Below are positions 46,883-59,686 of a stretch of DNA of 64,000 bases, piece after piece (position 1 is the first letter of the stretch; every line of letters begins with the position of its first letter). The notes beneath the pieces were generated by a model. That model was not told where the DNA came from and searched no databases. It saw only the letters and a program-made list of their open reading frames with translations. The stretch comes from Lineus longissimus (Eukaryota > Nemertea > Pilidiophora > Heteronemertea > Lineidae), in the NCBI RefSeq assembly GCF_910592395.1, contig NC_088322.1, positions 12,769,431 to 12,833,430 on the forward strand, read 5' to 3'. The position numbers and the translations under genes are program-made.

Positions 46883-47345
46883 TTTATGGTAATTAAGAGA
46901 GCAGAATGTTATATGGTTTAAAGATAATCTATCCAAACTGGAGGCGAGTAAGGACTGAACGTCCTTCCTTGCTTTTCAGCCACGTGGAAATCCACTTATG
47001 AAATATCAGTCCAGAATTTCGTCGATAGACCTTCCAAGATTTTGTTTTTTTTCCTCGTTATGCTGAGTTTATGGTTATTGAGAGAGCAGAATGGTAGACG
47101 GTTTTTACAATCAGATATCACAGAGTGACATTTTTTTACAGAAACCTTTTTCTACAAGCTAGATCGAGGTCAGTGATTGAGAATCATCCTGCCTTGCTTT
47201 CCGGCTACCAAAAGAACCATATGACGTACCAGTACAGAATACCGTCGATTACATTTCTATCGAAAAAAATTGTTTTTATGATTATTGAATGCACAGTTTA
47301 TGGTTATTAAGAGACTGAGCAAAATGTCATATGGATTCATTCAAC
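46883..47345. repeat. Degenerate tandem repeat, three diverged copies
   Basis: The motif TTTATGGT.ATT.AGAGA followed by GAGCAGAATG or a variant occurs at 46883, 47068 and 47297. Copies 1 and 2 also share downstream features ('gatcat..ccttgcttt.c.gc' and 'taccagtacagaat' type segments) at similar offsets. Periods are about 185 and 229 bp because of indels. The array is old and non-coding. Confidence 0.65.
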
Positions 47346-49726
47346 GATCAGAATGAAATATTGCTATTTCGTGCAGAAGATAATTGCTCTCTTGAGCTGT
47401 CTCATTATTTTTACTTTATTGTTATCTGGTTAGGTGCCTTTATTGATACGCATTTTATTATACAATTCGCTGAGTGATACGAATTCCGTTCTGTCTACCC
47501 CGTGCTACCCACGTTGAAACTCCCGATAACATTAAAATAAGACTCATATTTAAGATCCGACTCAGTTTCATATGCACGTACATTTACAATCGTTACGTGA
47601 TACTTGTACGAGCCTTAGTTATCAGTCTGCACCATCTCGATTTTCAGATAATTCAATGCTGAACAAAAGTTACTACATGCATTGGTAAAAGTTTTGTGGA
47701 CAAAATAAACTTAAAGTAATTTTGAGAAAAAAAAGTTCAAGAGACATATTAAAAATGTTGAGGAATGAAATGGTGGGTTTTAGATTTCCGAGGTGCTACT
47801 CTGATTGGTGCTACATGTATGTTCTTTGTTTCTGTGATTGACGGGAGTTTTGTGGCAAGTGCTGTCATTGATGCGAAGTTCTTTACGTCAAACAGAGATG
47901 TCATGAAGGATTTGGTTTTTCTCTGTCAAACAGTGCTATGACGGACGGAAGTTCTTTTTAACGACAGTTAACTTCCGTCCGTACAGGACATTGCAAATAC
48001 CATTTGGCCGGAGCTAAGATTTGTAACGATAATAGTTGTTGTTAGTAAGCTCGACGCATTCTTTATTGGCACTTCCCTTGGTAATGGTCAATCTGTCAGT
48101 GGCCAATCTCATGGGAGAGCGTTATCGAAATGCTGATTCCCATTTGGCATTCGAAGTTTGGCCAATGGTGTGGCCCACTTTATTGTTGTGATAAGACAAA
48201 TGCCGCAACGAAACCGTGCTTACTCCAGGGAAGATACTTGTCAAATATCTTTATTCTGGTATCAACCCTTATGTTAGTTACTGGAATACGAATGTGAAAG
48301 GACTTTCTCCTAACACAAACACATAAAAGGTCGTTCGAATCTATTCCCTTTTGTTATTAGTTCCCTGGCCCTGGTCAATTATGATAGTACAATCATGTCG
48401 CAAATAAACTGCCTATTGCGGTGAATGACACTTATCCAAGACTTCGCCCTGATACATCATTTGCATCTCCACTGGAATACAATATGATACCCTCCCACTC
48501 CCAATCGTTACCACAATCTCACGCCATAGATTTTGAACCAATATATCGAACAAATACCACCACTAAAGAACCAACAGAACACATAGATCAGCATGACGGT
48601 TAGTAATGCAATAAAACAATTTGTCGACGCCGCAGTATTCATCCTATGTTTTCCCCTCGGCGCACGCCCATCAGAAGGATTACATCTGAACTCAGGTTCC
48701 ATTATTTCTCAACCTGTGCGATATCTTACCGCGATCGATCCAAGCCTGCCTTGCGTTAATAGCCTATTCGCCTGCGGCATGAAAAATGGAGTTTGTTCTG
48801 TAAGGCGACCGTTAAATTGTTATGGTTTGGAAGACTAGGGTTGTTCGGGGAATTGTTTGTTGTTGATGAGTGGTATTTTTTCATGAAAAGATGTTATGCG
48901 ACGATTCGAGTGAGACCAATCACACGTCGTTTGTATGTACACATCTTCAAGGTCAAAGGGGTATTCACGTTATTGATGTATTCGCTTTTTCGATATAAAG
49001 GTCACAACTTCTGCGAAAGAACACAAAAGGAAAGTAGTTTGTTCATAAAGGTTAATCCAACATAGCCCAGAAAATGTGTGTACGTCAGGGCAAACTGTTA
49101 ACAAATAATCATGATCAGTGGTGAGGTTGAGTATTAAAGATCTTCTTCGTGGCCAATAACCTCAGTGGCTAAGAGTTATCGATAGCACTTGGGCTATCAC
49201 AACCCTTCGCCGTGTCGATGACATAGCAAGGTGGGTGCAGTAGACATTTGGAGAGTTCTAATTTCCTGCAAACACATCTTACCAGCAACTGAATTAGAGT
49301 GACGGGACGCACTTCACTTTGATAGTTAACATTTGGCAGATTCTACCGAAGTTGTATGTACTTGAGTAAACTGTCAATTTCATTTCGTGATGCTTCATTA
49401 ACTTTATAATGTAATACGTACAAAAGTAATTTCATTTTAAGTGTGATTAAACTTTAGAATCTATTCGCCTCCATGCACCTCCTCGATGTAGCAGGTGTTG
49501 TGAGGTGGATTTGGACATGTCTAGGAAATTCAACAGTTACAGTCGGTTTTGGTGAGATATTCGTTGCAGTTTGAAATCAGTGTGTGTTCTTTAGTTTATG
49601 AAGTTCGGGTTCTGGGGGTTTCAAGATAGCAATCATATTGATCATAATGATAATGATAATACTAATGATACTATATGTACATGAATGAATATAAAAAAAG
49701 GAAATGAAGAGAAAAAAGAATAATGT
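47346..49726. other. Non-coding stretch with one short hairpin
   Basis: No exon was recognised. It contains the inverted repeat at 47941-47982 and an imperfect ATAATGAT-type simple repeat at about 49636-49672. Confidence 0.45.
47941..47982. repeat. Perfect inverted repeat, 13-bp arms, 16-nt loop
   Basis: ACGGACGGAAGTT (47941-47953) is the exact reverse complement of AACTTCCGTCCGT (47970-47982). It is GC-richer than its surroundings. There is no poly-T after it to suggest a Pol III terminator. Confidence 0.85.
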
Positions 49727-49802
49727 GGAAACACGGGGAGTTGAACCCGTGACCACCAGACCGATAGTCCAGCATTCTAGCCGTCGAATCACAGAGGTTT
49801 TC
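49727..49802 (-). repeat. tRNA-derived sequence (SINE head or tRNA pseudogene)
   Basis: Read on the minus strand, a D-arm forms (ATTC-GACGGCTA-GAAT), then an anticodon arm (CTGGA-CTATCGG-TCTGG, nominal anticodon ATC), then a T-arm with a B-box-like GGTTCAACTCC. The acceptor stem pairs poorly, the T-loop is one base long, and no animal tRNA normally carries this anticodon. It is therefore more likely the head of a tRNA-derived SINE or a decayed tRNA than a functional gene. A T6 run lies about 10 nt downstream and could stop Pol III. The AT-rich repeat-like sequence after it (toward 49636) could be a SINE tail. Confidence 0.6.
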
Positions 49803-50375
49803 ATGTTAGAGTGGAGATTTTCTTCGCATGTAATAGCCAGACAATGGCGATATGAACCTTGTGTGAAAGAGAGCGAATTTTTATTTCACATACGCTTCAG
49901 ATCACCATGATGATAAATTCGTTGAGAATGTTTTGTGTGGTTGCCACTTCGATGGCGGCCCTTTGCCAGCAATGAATCATAGTTTTTTTAAAATCAAACG
50001 TTACCTTGGCTGGTCCCCCCTCCTTTTTTGTAGAAATCCATGTTTTAATTACGTTGTGCCAGCTTATATAAGGTGAGGAATCTGTAAACACCTCTGCCAA
50101 GAAATTTGAAGGGAAAATTATCAATATAGCATTGGGCCCGGGCAATTATGGATTGACAGGGAGAACCGAGGATGAGACACCTTTTCTGTCCTATCCTGTA
50201 GGTGTCCTTATTTTAGGACGTCTGCTACGTAACATTTTTACACTGAAGTTGCCTGTGTACACTGCATACTTGTTTTTCCCTTGAGACCAGATCTCGACAA
50301 GCTTTTTTAAAGACCACACTTATTAGATAGCAGAAAAACCTTCACAAGTGTATCTTAACCAATCGAAAAGTTTTC
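49803..50375. other. Non-coding stretch, nothing recognised
   Basis: No features beyond short open frames. Confidence 0.4.
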
Positions 50376-50987
50376 TTATAAACATAACATTTTGTAAGAA
50401 ACAGAAAATACTCCTCCTGCGAGCCACGACCCATACTTCTCTCGGGATTCGGTAATTGGGCGCAGGTGATAAGCCTCATTGACCAATGTAAAACACGGCT
50501 CAGGAAAACGTCTCACCGAGAACGATGATAAAAAACTAGAATGGCAAGAGATTGGCATTAGAGTGATAATAATGACAGATGTGTAATCGATAATGGCATT
50601 TTCTATAAGATTGTGCAAGCCTTGATGGAAGAGATTATTTTTCGATTTGGTTTCCATATTTCTTACACTGGTTTCTGATATGTTTTGAAGATTTATGAGC
50701 ACTAGACCTGTTGAAAAATGAGCAAGGTCGTATTTTATCGAAATGGCCGATATCCGATAGAACGAGAGCAAATTCCTGTTGACGTCATAGTTTTTCTTCA
50801 GCGTTGTGTACCTTCTTCTTCGCGTTACAAGCTGGATAAAACATCTGTTAATGCGCCCTTGAAAGTTGGTCACGCGAATTGTTAAATATTGCTGTATCGG
50901 ACTGTAGATTTCACAAATGGATATTTTGGAACTAGTCATCATTCGCTTTTTCAAACGTAGAAAACTTCCGTGTCTGAAAATCCTCAT
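50376..50987 (-). CDS. Orphan ORF, 203 residues, unknown
   Basis: An uninterrupted ATG-to-TAA frame, long for this AT-rich DNA. The product is basic in its first third (KKR, RRRR), has one hydrophobic stretch at about residues 135-155 (IDYTSVIIITLMPIS) and no recognisable domain. Codon choice shows no clear bias that I can see, and there is no splice-site or promoter support. It could be a lineage-specific gene, a fragment of a decayed element, or a chance frame. Confidence 0.25.
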   Translation of the reverse strand: MRIFRHGSFLRLKKRMMTSSKISICEIYSPIQQYLTIRVTNFQGRINRCFIQLVTRRRRYTTLKKNYDVNRNLLSFYRISAISIKYDLAHFSTGLVLINLQNISETSVRNMETKSKNNLFHQGLHNLIENAIIDYTSVIIITLMPISCHSSFLSSFSVRRFPEPCFTLVNEAYHLRPITESREKYGSWLAGGVFSVSYKMLCL

Positions 50988-52522
50988 GCATTTTCAGCCA
51001 AGCAGGGTGTGTTTTAATTGACTCATCATGCTCACCGTCATCAGCTACTACACCAGCTCCTTGATTATCAGAAACGTGTACGTATCTGTTCAGAAATGTT
51101 TATACTAGCTCCGAATTTCAGACGAAAATAAATTCTATAGCGACAAAGATATAAAGAAATATCGAAAGTTTCGCTGGCAAAACATTATCATTATTTCAAG
51201 TAAAGAGATTATTCCTATCTCAGATAGAATCCTTTTCTCTCTTTGATCATCCTCGGTAATAAGGTGAGAGTGAGTGTCTTGTTTACAAGCAAGAGGCCAA
51301 AACTTCTTCCAATAATGCTATTTAAACTTAAACTTTGATGTCGAAACATACTGAAAGGCACCCAGGGTATAATGGAAATTGATTTCTTCGTAAACCAATC
51401 ATTGATAGATACCTTCTGTCGTAGCGGAGTGGGACCGATGTAGTCGCCATGCGTAAATGAACAAGGTTGGTGGAAAATTAATGACTGAATTGAATTGATG
51501 GCCTTATTGATATTCAGTCTAAAACGGTGTTGTATAGATAAAAAAGACGTGGGAATTGGAAAATAGAATAAAATGAATAATAATTCCTCCCTTTTGAGCC
51601 GAAGACTAGCCTCATCCCCGAGAGCTTCAGTCTGTTATGATAACCACGTTTTGCTAAGCAATATTTATTTCCTTTTGATGTCAAAAAGTGGCCAGCACAA
51701 AAGTCGAAAGTGTATTTTCCATACTAAAAGAAAACGTTTTTCATCAAGGGATTTTAAATGATTATCATCCTTAACAGCAGTAACATGTTATACATTTTAC
51801 ACAATCTTTAGTCCCTGTGCCATGTATTCCACCTTGCCACGAATAAGGAGAAGTAATTTGTAATAATATAAGGCTACTTACATAACTTAGAAACAGGATC
51901 CTCAAGATAACAAGAGGCACACTATTCAGTACCAGGGTACTCTTCTACTGGCAAACCCATAGATAACAGTGCTGACAGCGTGTGACCTTTTGTTAATGAA
52001 ACTCTACCCAAATGTCAAGCGCAAACGAAGACAAACGATTCACAGCGAAAGTTTGACTCAAATCAAATTGACTTAAGTTTTTCTCATTCATCTTCTAAAC
52101 TAATTATCTTTATTGGTCTTAAGGGGAAGCCGGAGAAGCAGCATATGCGACATCATAACTGAGAAAGAACACGCTGAGGCTTGTGATATGAATGGGTTTT
52201 AGTTCAAGTTGTCATGTAACCGATTAAGAATCATAAAAATACCAAAATTATATAAGTAATACGATATAGCTTCAAGGACCCGAAAAAATAACATGCAGGG
52301 ATTTGTTATAATGAGTTTTAGTTCAAGCGGTCTTTATCAATGATAATTTGCATCATAAAAATGCCAACGAAAATGTTACATGAATAGAATATCTACTTAT
52401 CAATTCTATGGCATATGTATAAATTTGCTCTTTTTGACAATTTTCAGAAATCAACAAACCTAACAATATTCCTACCGACTCATTGATCGGCCTAGCGCAT
52501 GTAATGTACGCTATCACATGCA
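50988..52522. other. Non-coding stretch, nothing recognised
   Basis: AT-rich. A direct repeat of 'gttttagttcaag' occurs at about 52196 and 52315 within two similar blocks of about 120 bp (each followed by 'aatcataaaaat.cca'-like sequence), suggesting a diverged tandem duplication at about 52180-52400. Confidence 0.4.
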
Positions 52523-53023
52523 CTACTGACCAATTATGACTCTTTTTGCAGCCTGTTTCGAGCAGATGTGCCTGAATGAAAAACATCCATGTGACGCTGT
52601 TTCTGATTCGCCGATTCCTGTCAAAATATCAGTCGTCATGCTCCACTGACCAATCGAGACTTGTGTTACAACGCAGTCGGCGTTAGGAGTTGTTCTTCCA
52701 TTGTATTGCACCCGGGTATTTTCAGTGTTGTGTACAAACGGGCTTTTTTCGCTTGAGTGATGAATATGCCCGATTCGCATTGACTGGTGTCGTGTCATGC
52801 ATCGAGGCAGAATCATAATCAATGATAGAACAACTTCTTGAGATAGTGACGGAATTATGATTTCTTTATGATGTTCAGGTGGGTGTGAGTAATGGAGGGA
52901 TTGGATTGTGATCGACGTAGCATCATAGTGGTATTTCATGTTTTGAGCAACAATAAAAAGAGCCACATTCTCTCTGATGAAAACTGTCCCGCCCGTTAGA
53001 AATGTCGTATAGGAAAGCGGCAT
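52523..53023 (-). CDS. Orphan ORF, 166 residues, unknown
   Basis: An open ATG-to-stop frame with no recognised domain, signal peptide or clear membrane segment; it is moderately rich in His and Ser. No neighbour or splice evidence supports it. A frame of this length can arise by chance in a window this size, so it is listed with low confidence. Confidence 0.15.
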   Translation of the reverse strand: MPLSYTTFLTGGTVFIRENVALFIVAQNMKYHYDATSITIQSLHYSHPPEHHKEIIIPSLSQEVVLSLIMILPRCMTRHQSMRIGHIHHSSEKSPFVHNTENTRVQYNGRTTPNADCVVTQVSIGQWSMTTDILTGIGESETASHGCFSFRHICSKQAAKRVIIGQ

Positions 53024-56000
53024 AACCGTGATGGTAAACCAAGTAGTAACAGTAGAGCCATACCTTTATAGTGCACAGCTGAGTTAATCTAACACTAACA
53101 GATAAGACAGGTGACAGTTTATCTGACTAAATGGAGTTCTTTTTAACGTTCCTGAGGTGAATTAATGTTTAAAAAAAATGTTTTGGCAATTGGATACAAT
53201 GTAGTTCTTAAGAACATGAAATGGGAAGACTGTTGGACGAGATTGTGTTGGTTCTAGCATTGAACGTATTCCATTGTAAAATTTTCAAACATATCTATAT
53301 GGCATTGGACGGTTTAATATGTTTCTGCGAAGTCCTTAAAGACTTATAGTGGGGTTGGTATACTGAATCCGAAACCTTAGCAGAAACTGGGAAGGATGAC
53401 GTAGATTTGATACGGCAGGGTTCTCACTGTACCGAGTTGCAACATCATTTGCGGCCACTAAGATTATTTTTAGATACAGTGGTACTCATCAAGATGCACC
53501 TTCACACAATTATTGGACAGTGACCTTGGGAGAGTATTTGATTTGGTTATTCGGAAGGCAGCAGATCCAATCAGTGTGGCAATTTTATAAGGTCGACACG
53601 TGCTAAGGAATGGAAAATTAAGCCCTCGATATTTTGCTGCGTGTCTTGCAAGTTAATAGAAAAGTGAAAGTTCTGTTCTGGTTTACAAGCCATTTATTGA
53701 CTTTCGAGATATGGAAACCTTTTTATTCAATTAATTTGCTTTTCACACACGGTTTTATCATTCTGTTAACCCTCAAATTTTCGTATGTCTTACTTTTGCG
53801 TTCACAGAAAGAAGTTTACAGATCATCGCTGAAATATATGGCCGCGAAAAGAAAATCGCTCTGAAGGAATGGACTTAAAATAGCCTTTTTGCTTGCCTGA
53901 AGGTAGCCGAATTGAAATGAAGAAGTTCTTAAGCGAGTTTTTGTCTCGTTCCGCCTTTTTGAGTTCACTGATACCCTTTACGTCCGTGTCTTGATCTCAC
54001 TGCTTACGGCCCACCTTCGCTGCCTATACCATGATAAAGTATAATCACTTCTCCAGCAGAGCATCAGCTCATTGTCTAACGGATTCCGGGCACTCCCGCT
54101 GCTTCAGCCTGTTCATTCAATCGGCGACTGCTTCCGACGTCACAAGTACAGTTAGTCAAAAAAGGCAAGAATGTCAACGACATCGGTTACCATGGAACTC
54201 AGCAAGACACTCTTTACTTTCAAAAAAGAAAGCGAGGTTATTGCCAATTACCCTAAAGGACCGCAGTAGGGAATTTGAATAATAAGCCATATATAAAAAC
54301 GCGATATTATACAATCGATGTTAAGTGCATTACACTTCAATCTGCACTTCTAAAAAACGTTCAAAATCTACAAGGAGCGAAAGTAATTTTCGTGCCTTTT
54401 TGCAAAAATCGTTTGATTCAATTTTCTACCTGCGCGCTTTTCTTATTACCCGATGCAGCAGGGAGTTGGGTCGTTTATCATTCTTTAGTAGAGACGAGGT
54501 CACCTGATAGTGTCTTGGTAGTTCTATTAAGCGCCTCCGGTTGCAACGTGGAGCTTCATACAGTTTGGTCAGCTACTAAACCAATTCCACGCTCAATCTG
54601 TGGTGAAATAAGTTGAGGAGAAATCTGATACATTAAAAACAAATATCTCTCGAGAGGAAGACAGTCCGCAGAGAGTGATGTATTTTCTCTTTCGACGAAA
54701 ACTTACAATATAGTTTATTGTGTTGTATCAATTCGAATCATGTTGAAAGTAGGCCAATGCCGTAAAACAGCAGATCTACTGTACACTATTCTTTATTCAA
54801 ACACGAACGCCAGGTAAACATGACGAGTCAAACGGGCTGCCTTATGATAGCAACTAAGAAGGGAAAGAAAACGACACTTCATTAATTGGCTGGGACGCCG
54901 ACGGCTGCTTGCCACTTCCAGTATGAAAGTTTTCTGCATGCAAGATCGATTGACAATTACCTGGAGTCAGCAAGATCTCGACTCTTTTTAGCGAACGCAA
55001 ACGACGGGCATGCAAGGGAAAACTATTATCGTTCATCACATGTAGCGTGTCATTACGTAAAATGGACGACATTCTTTTCCTTTTTATGAAATAGTCTCAT
55101 GTTAGCCATCGCCAGCAAATTTAACTGCGGAACAACATCATTTGCTACTTAATATAACGGCAGGTGTATTGTCTTGTGACTCCGATAGCACCCCCAGCGG
55201 ATAATATCAAGTGATTCTTATCTTGTCAGAGTAAAATTACATTCTCATCTTAGCCCAGCTTCATCTGGCACTAAATGAACGGAATTTCGTAACATGTCAG
55301 ATCAAGATCACCCTGAGATTTGTGATCTTTCAAACTGAAAGTGTATGTAGATGGTCGAAATGAAAAAAGGTACCCATTCAGTGTTACCAGCTCAAACTAT
55401 ATGCTGTACACTCCCATAACTTCCAGCGTAAAAACGTTGCAATATAAACTATGAATGCTCAAGTAGCTGTTGGTTTCTTGGTCACGTGACCGTTGCAACT
55501 AATAAGAGCACCATTGAAGTTTTCACCGAGGGAGAGGAGGGGTAGGGCCGCTGACCTCACGACCTGGTTATACATGCTAATTAAAGTGCTTTGGAAGTGG
55601 TTGTTGTAATTTCTCTTGACTCACAATCGATCTCATATGCACGTTTGTTGTAGCCGATTTCAGACATGCAAGCAGACGAGAACTTCCGCTGAGGGAAAAT
55701 GATAAATCTGTTTGTCAGACGATTCATGGCGGTAGAGATGAATGAATACCAATTGACCAGATAACGACGTAGGTTGTCTGTCGATATTTGGAAGTATTCG
55801 ACGAGCCACATCAATTGCAGTCGTAGTTGACCAGCAGCACCTTATTTTCTGGTAATTTATTCATTAAGAAAACCACACAAATCTTGTTGTAATCCAAGTG
55901 AAAAGCATTCTGACTTTCCATAGGCGAACTATACCAACAGTCGATCACAACGTCAGGAGCAAGTGGCGTACTATCATCTTTTTAGGTCGCCCTCCAGAAA

Positions 56001-57672
56001 AAAGCTTACATGTTGCATCATTCTTGATTCAGCCTTAACCATGTCCATAGTGAAATATGCAGATTGGAGGGGAAACATTTTAGCGTGAATTACATGAACC
56101 TGTATATTTCCCGCAGACCTGCCATTCTGGTAGGGTTGAGTAAATTAGGGCGTTGTCAGTTGAGTAATATCTCGGGCGCCGGGCTCATGACCAGAATGTC
56201 ATTGGTTCGACACACGTTAGAATCGTAAATCTGATTCAGTTTCCATGAGCAATACACTATATTCTGCATTAGCTTATAGCGACACACTGAGAAGACCGTT
56301 GAGAGAGAATAAAAGGAGCAAAAACAAAATACCAGAAGAAATGTAGACAATGTAGACAAGTGTGCTTAACATAACACAGCGGCAGTTTGAAACTCATTAC
56401 CTTTCTTTCGTTCCTTTAACGAGCCCCGCATGTGTCTGCTTAGCACCTCAAACCATCATTTGATCGTCTCTAAAAACCCAGGGGTGCTAAACTTCTCACT
56501 TTATGATTTGTAGTTTCCTACCAGCAACATAGGTTCTATTGTGAATACTGTTCAAAAATACATCCCATGGCAACAGCGCTAAATGCCACTGACGTTTTCC
56601 TACAAAAGTAAGATATACAAATGCCCTTAGCTTATGATGACAACATAAAATGTTGATTAAGAATCTAATAAGAGTCCCATAGTGATTTTCGACGTGAATA
56701 CCAGCTTTTCGACTCAACTAAAAAATGATTTTTTTTTCCTTCTGATGAAAACAATAAAAACCAAAACTTTTAAAACGCCTCATGCATTTACAGTTCAATA
56801 TTCATTTAACATCTTGTTTGTTAATACATGTACCAAGGACATCAAAGTCAGAATTTCATAATCACCCTGATGTCGAAGCGAATCCCAAGATTAGAAAAGA
56901 CAGATGCATAATACAGATAGTTAATCTACCTGACGATAGGTAATTGGCTCAGTTAACTATCCCCAGGCTTTTAGAGGATATCGATGCACAAAGTTCAAAG
57001 ACACGTTCCAATTTTTATTGGTTTGTTTTATCTGCATATCGTATTTGATATCATTTTATCAATACTTTTTATGTTTTATTTGACTAGTTAACTTTGGGTA
57101 ATGGATGTAATTTTGGGTTTATACTTATTTATTGCTTTTTGGCTACCTTGCTTTGTTGTTGTCTTTTCATCTCTTCAGACCTTCAAATAATCAATTAACG
57201 GAGTTTCTAATCTCTAATAATTAAGCGATGGCCACGTTAAAGAAATTCAGCAGATTTTGCATTAGGTTCTACAGTATAGGTGCATTTAGTACGAGTTCTG
57301 AATGAACGAAGGAACATCACTGGTTTACAGTCGACAATTAAAGACAAAACTATTTCATTCGTACACGATTTTACACATGCATAACTAATCGTAGTGATTA
57401 CTTTTGCAGTTGTTCAGGTAGGCAGCAGGGGTAACAGCGTATAATGTAATCACCCATCACCCCTTCGATTTGCCAGAATAACTGCGAATACAACAACTAA
57501 AACTAGTTATGCATGAGCGATATCGTGTACAAAGAAAGTGATATTGTTTTTATTTGACACCGTGTAGTTGCTCAAGTTGTGGCTCGTTTGTGCACAATAG
57601 GCACTAAGGTATGAAGTAAGAAGTATGTAGTACTTTATTGACGACGAAGGTGATTTACAAGTGTCGCTTTTT
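53024..57672. other. Non-coding stretch, nothing recognised
   Basis: No exon or RNA gene was recognised. Open frames are short and featureless. The frame at 54275-54616 has no domain. Confidence 0.45.
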
Positions 57673-57698
57673 AGCTCACCTCTTAGCAGAGGTGAGCT
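57673..57698. repeat. Perfect hairpin at the left end of the repeat element
   Basis: AGCTCACCTCT (57673-57683) and AGAGGTGAGCT (57688-57698) are perfect inverted copies around TAGC. The word AGGTGAGC recurs in inverted relation to the left GCTCACCT at 58844-58851, marking the likely right end of the element. Confidence 0.9.
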
Positions 57699-57723
57699 TA
57701 TCCCATACCGTGGCGTCTGTCGT

Positions 57724-57824
<101 letters not shown>

Positions 57825-57960
57825 CGTCGTCGTCCGTCGTCCGTTAGCAGGGCACGTTTCGTAACTGTTAGAGCTATTGAGTTGAAACTTGGGACACATG
57901 TACCCTTATGTAATGACACCTTGGAGACCATGTTTCGGTTCGATTCGTTTCATGGTTTGG

Positions 57961-57972
57961 CCACCAGGGGGC
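57961..57972 (+). promoter_or_regulatory. CTCF-core-like motif, unit 1
   Basis: CCACCAGGGGGC matches the well-known CTCF core. The same 12-mer recurs exactly 301 bp later at 58262-58273; the third unit is disrupted (CCTCCAGGGAGGGGGC). Whether it binds CTCF is unknown. Confidence 0.35.
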
Positions 57973-58089
57973 CAAACGTTAAAAGTGAAAATATGCAATA
58001 TCTCCCTTAATAGTAGTCGGGAAATTTTGAAAAAAATATGGTAGGTACTTCTAGCAAAGGTGCATCATATATCCTCCGGGTTTTTGATT

Positions 58090-58118
58090 TGACCTCCTTT
58101 TCAAGGTCACAGAGGTCA
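58090..58118. promoter_or_regulatory. Clustered nuclear-receptor half-sites (ER8 + DR3), unit 1
   Basis: TGACCT, an 8-bp gap, AGGTCA, CAG, AGGTCA. This fits an everted repeat with spacing 8 plus a direct repeat with spacing 3, layouts known to bind nuclear receptor dimers such as VDR/RXR-type. The same arrangement is kept at 58391-58419, and at 58705-58733 with the last half-site changed to AGGTCG. Binding is inference. Confidence 0.4.
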
Positions 58119-58851
58119 AATGGTGTAAATTGGCCGTTGGGATGTAACGATGGCACGTTTCTAAACTGCAATGACTATTGATACCAAATTTGGTACACAT
58201 TTACCCCTTAGTCAGGTGATCTCAGGGACCGAAGTTTGGTCCAATATGATTCACCACTTGACCACCAGGGGGCAAAATCCAAAAACCTTAAAAATGTGAT
58301 TATTCCTTAACTTCTTGCCCGATTGCCACCAATTTGATAACATGGGTACATCTAACCACCATACAGTATATGTCACACAGGTTTTTAATTTGACCTTCTT
58401 GTCAAGGTCACAGAGGTCAAATGGCGTAAATTCGCCGTCAGGCGGTAACTATGGCACGTTTCTTAACTACAATGACTATTGATCACAAATTAATTACACA
58501 TGTACCCCTTGGTCAGGTGATCTCAGGTACCGAAGTTTGGTGCAATCTGATTTGCCGTTTGGCCTCCAGGGAGGGGGCCAAATCCTAAATTCTTGAAAAT
58601 GCCATTATTCCTAGTAATGACTTGCCTGATTGGCACCAATTTTATATCATAGGTACATCTAATTCTAACAACCATTCAATGTGTCACCCGGGTCTTCTTT
58701 GATTTGACCTACTTTTCAAGGTCACAGAGGTCGAATGTACTGTAAATTGGCCATTTTGGGGAAATTGTAATTGCTCGGACCTACATCAAACCTAACACTA
58801 CATGACACAATACCATGCTCTTTATCCATCTTTCCTCCACATGAGGTGAGC

Positions 58852-59686
58852 ACAATGGCCCTGGCCATTTCATTTCATTTGATGACCAATGCATCAATGC
58901 TTCATCTGGCAGCTCCGCTTACAAACCGTATGCGTCACGATTTGTTTTCCAAATGGCTCCGTTATCAATGGTTATGGCTCACGGCATGTTCCACTCGATA
59001 TCAATGCTCCAGAAAAGTCTGTTTCACGGTCACCCTGACAAAATCAGTGTGCTTGGTCAAGACATGTGCTGTAATTTGGAAAAATTAGGAGTCCGATATA
59101 ACGTAGGTTGACCAGCACTCCCCAGGGCTCCTCAGATTGCTATATGCCGCGCAGGGGACTGTATTCGCAGTCTCTAAATTGCTGGTTGCAGGCCATATCA
59201 CCTATTGGTGCGAGCATGCGAAAATTAAATTTACGAGACCACAAATTGGATATCAGTGTCCGCCAATTCCTGAGAAATTAGGGACATAACACTCACCATC
59301 ATGACACCTATGAAATTGTGACAATCCCGTGATTGCGCTAAATTAGATGGAGTGGGTCATTTAGGCTACCAAGTGAGCGCAGTGCGGCTATGCCGGTGGG
59401 ATGCCATGTTTGAGGAGCCGTTGACCAAACTGAAATAGATTTCTGTATTTCCCTTCGAAACGAAGTTAAAGTGAATATAGGAGGTTTAGTTTATTTCACC
59501 ACGCTCTAACTTCGAACTTCAGAACGAGATAATTTCCACTGTGAGTTCTTTTGATAAACAACTCGCTCAGCTACGTTGTTTAAAATACTATTAAAAAAAT
59601 TGTATAGTGCTTAGTTTACGTTTTCAGGGGTATCTCGTGTTTTTATTTAAAGACTATTGTGTATTTAGTTATTCTCGGTAGCGGAT
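58852..59686. other. Non-coding stretch, nothing recognised
   Basis: No feature is supported. The open frame at 58771-59088 begins inside the repeat element and is not gene-like. Confidence 0.4.

Noticed and set aside
56155-56225. GGTTCGACAC motif suggesting a tRNA B-box
   Set aside because: No A-box at proper spacing and no cloverleaf.
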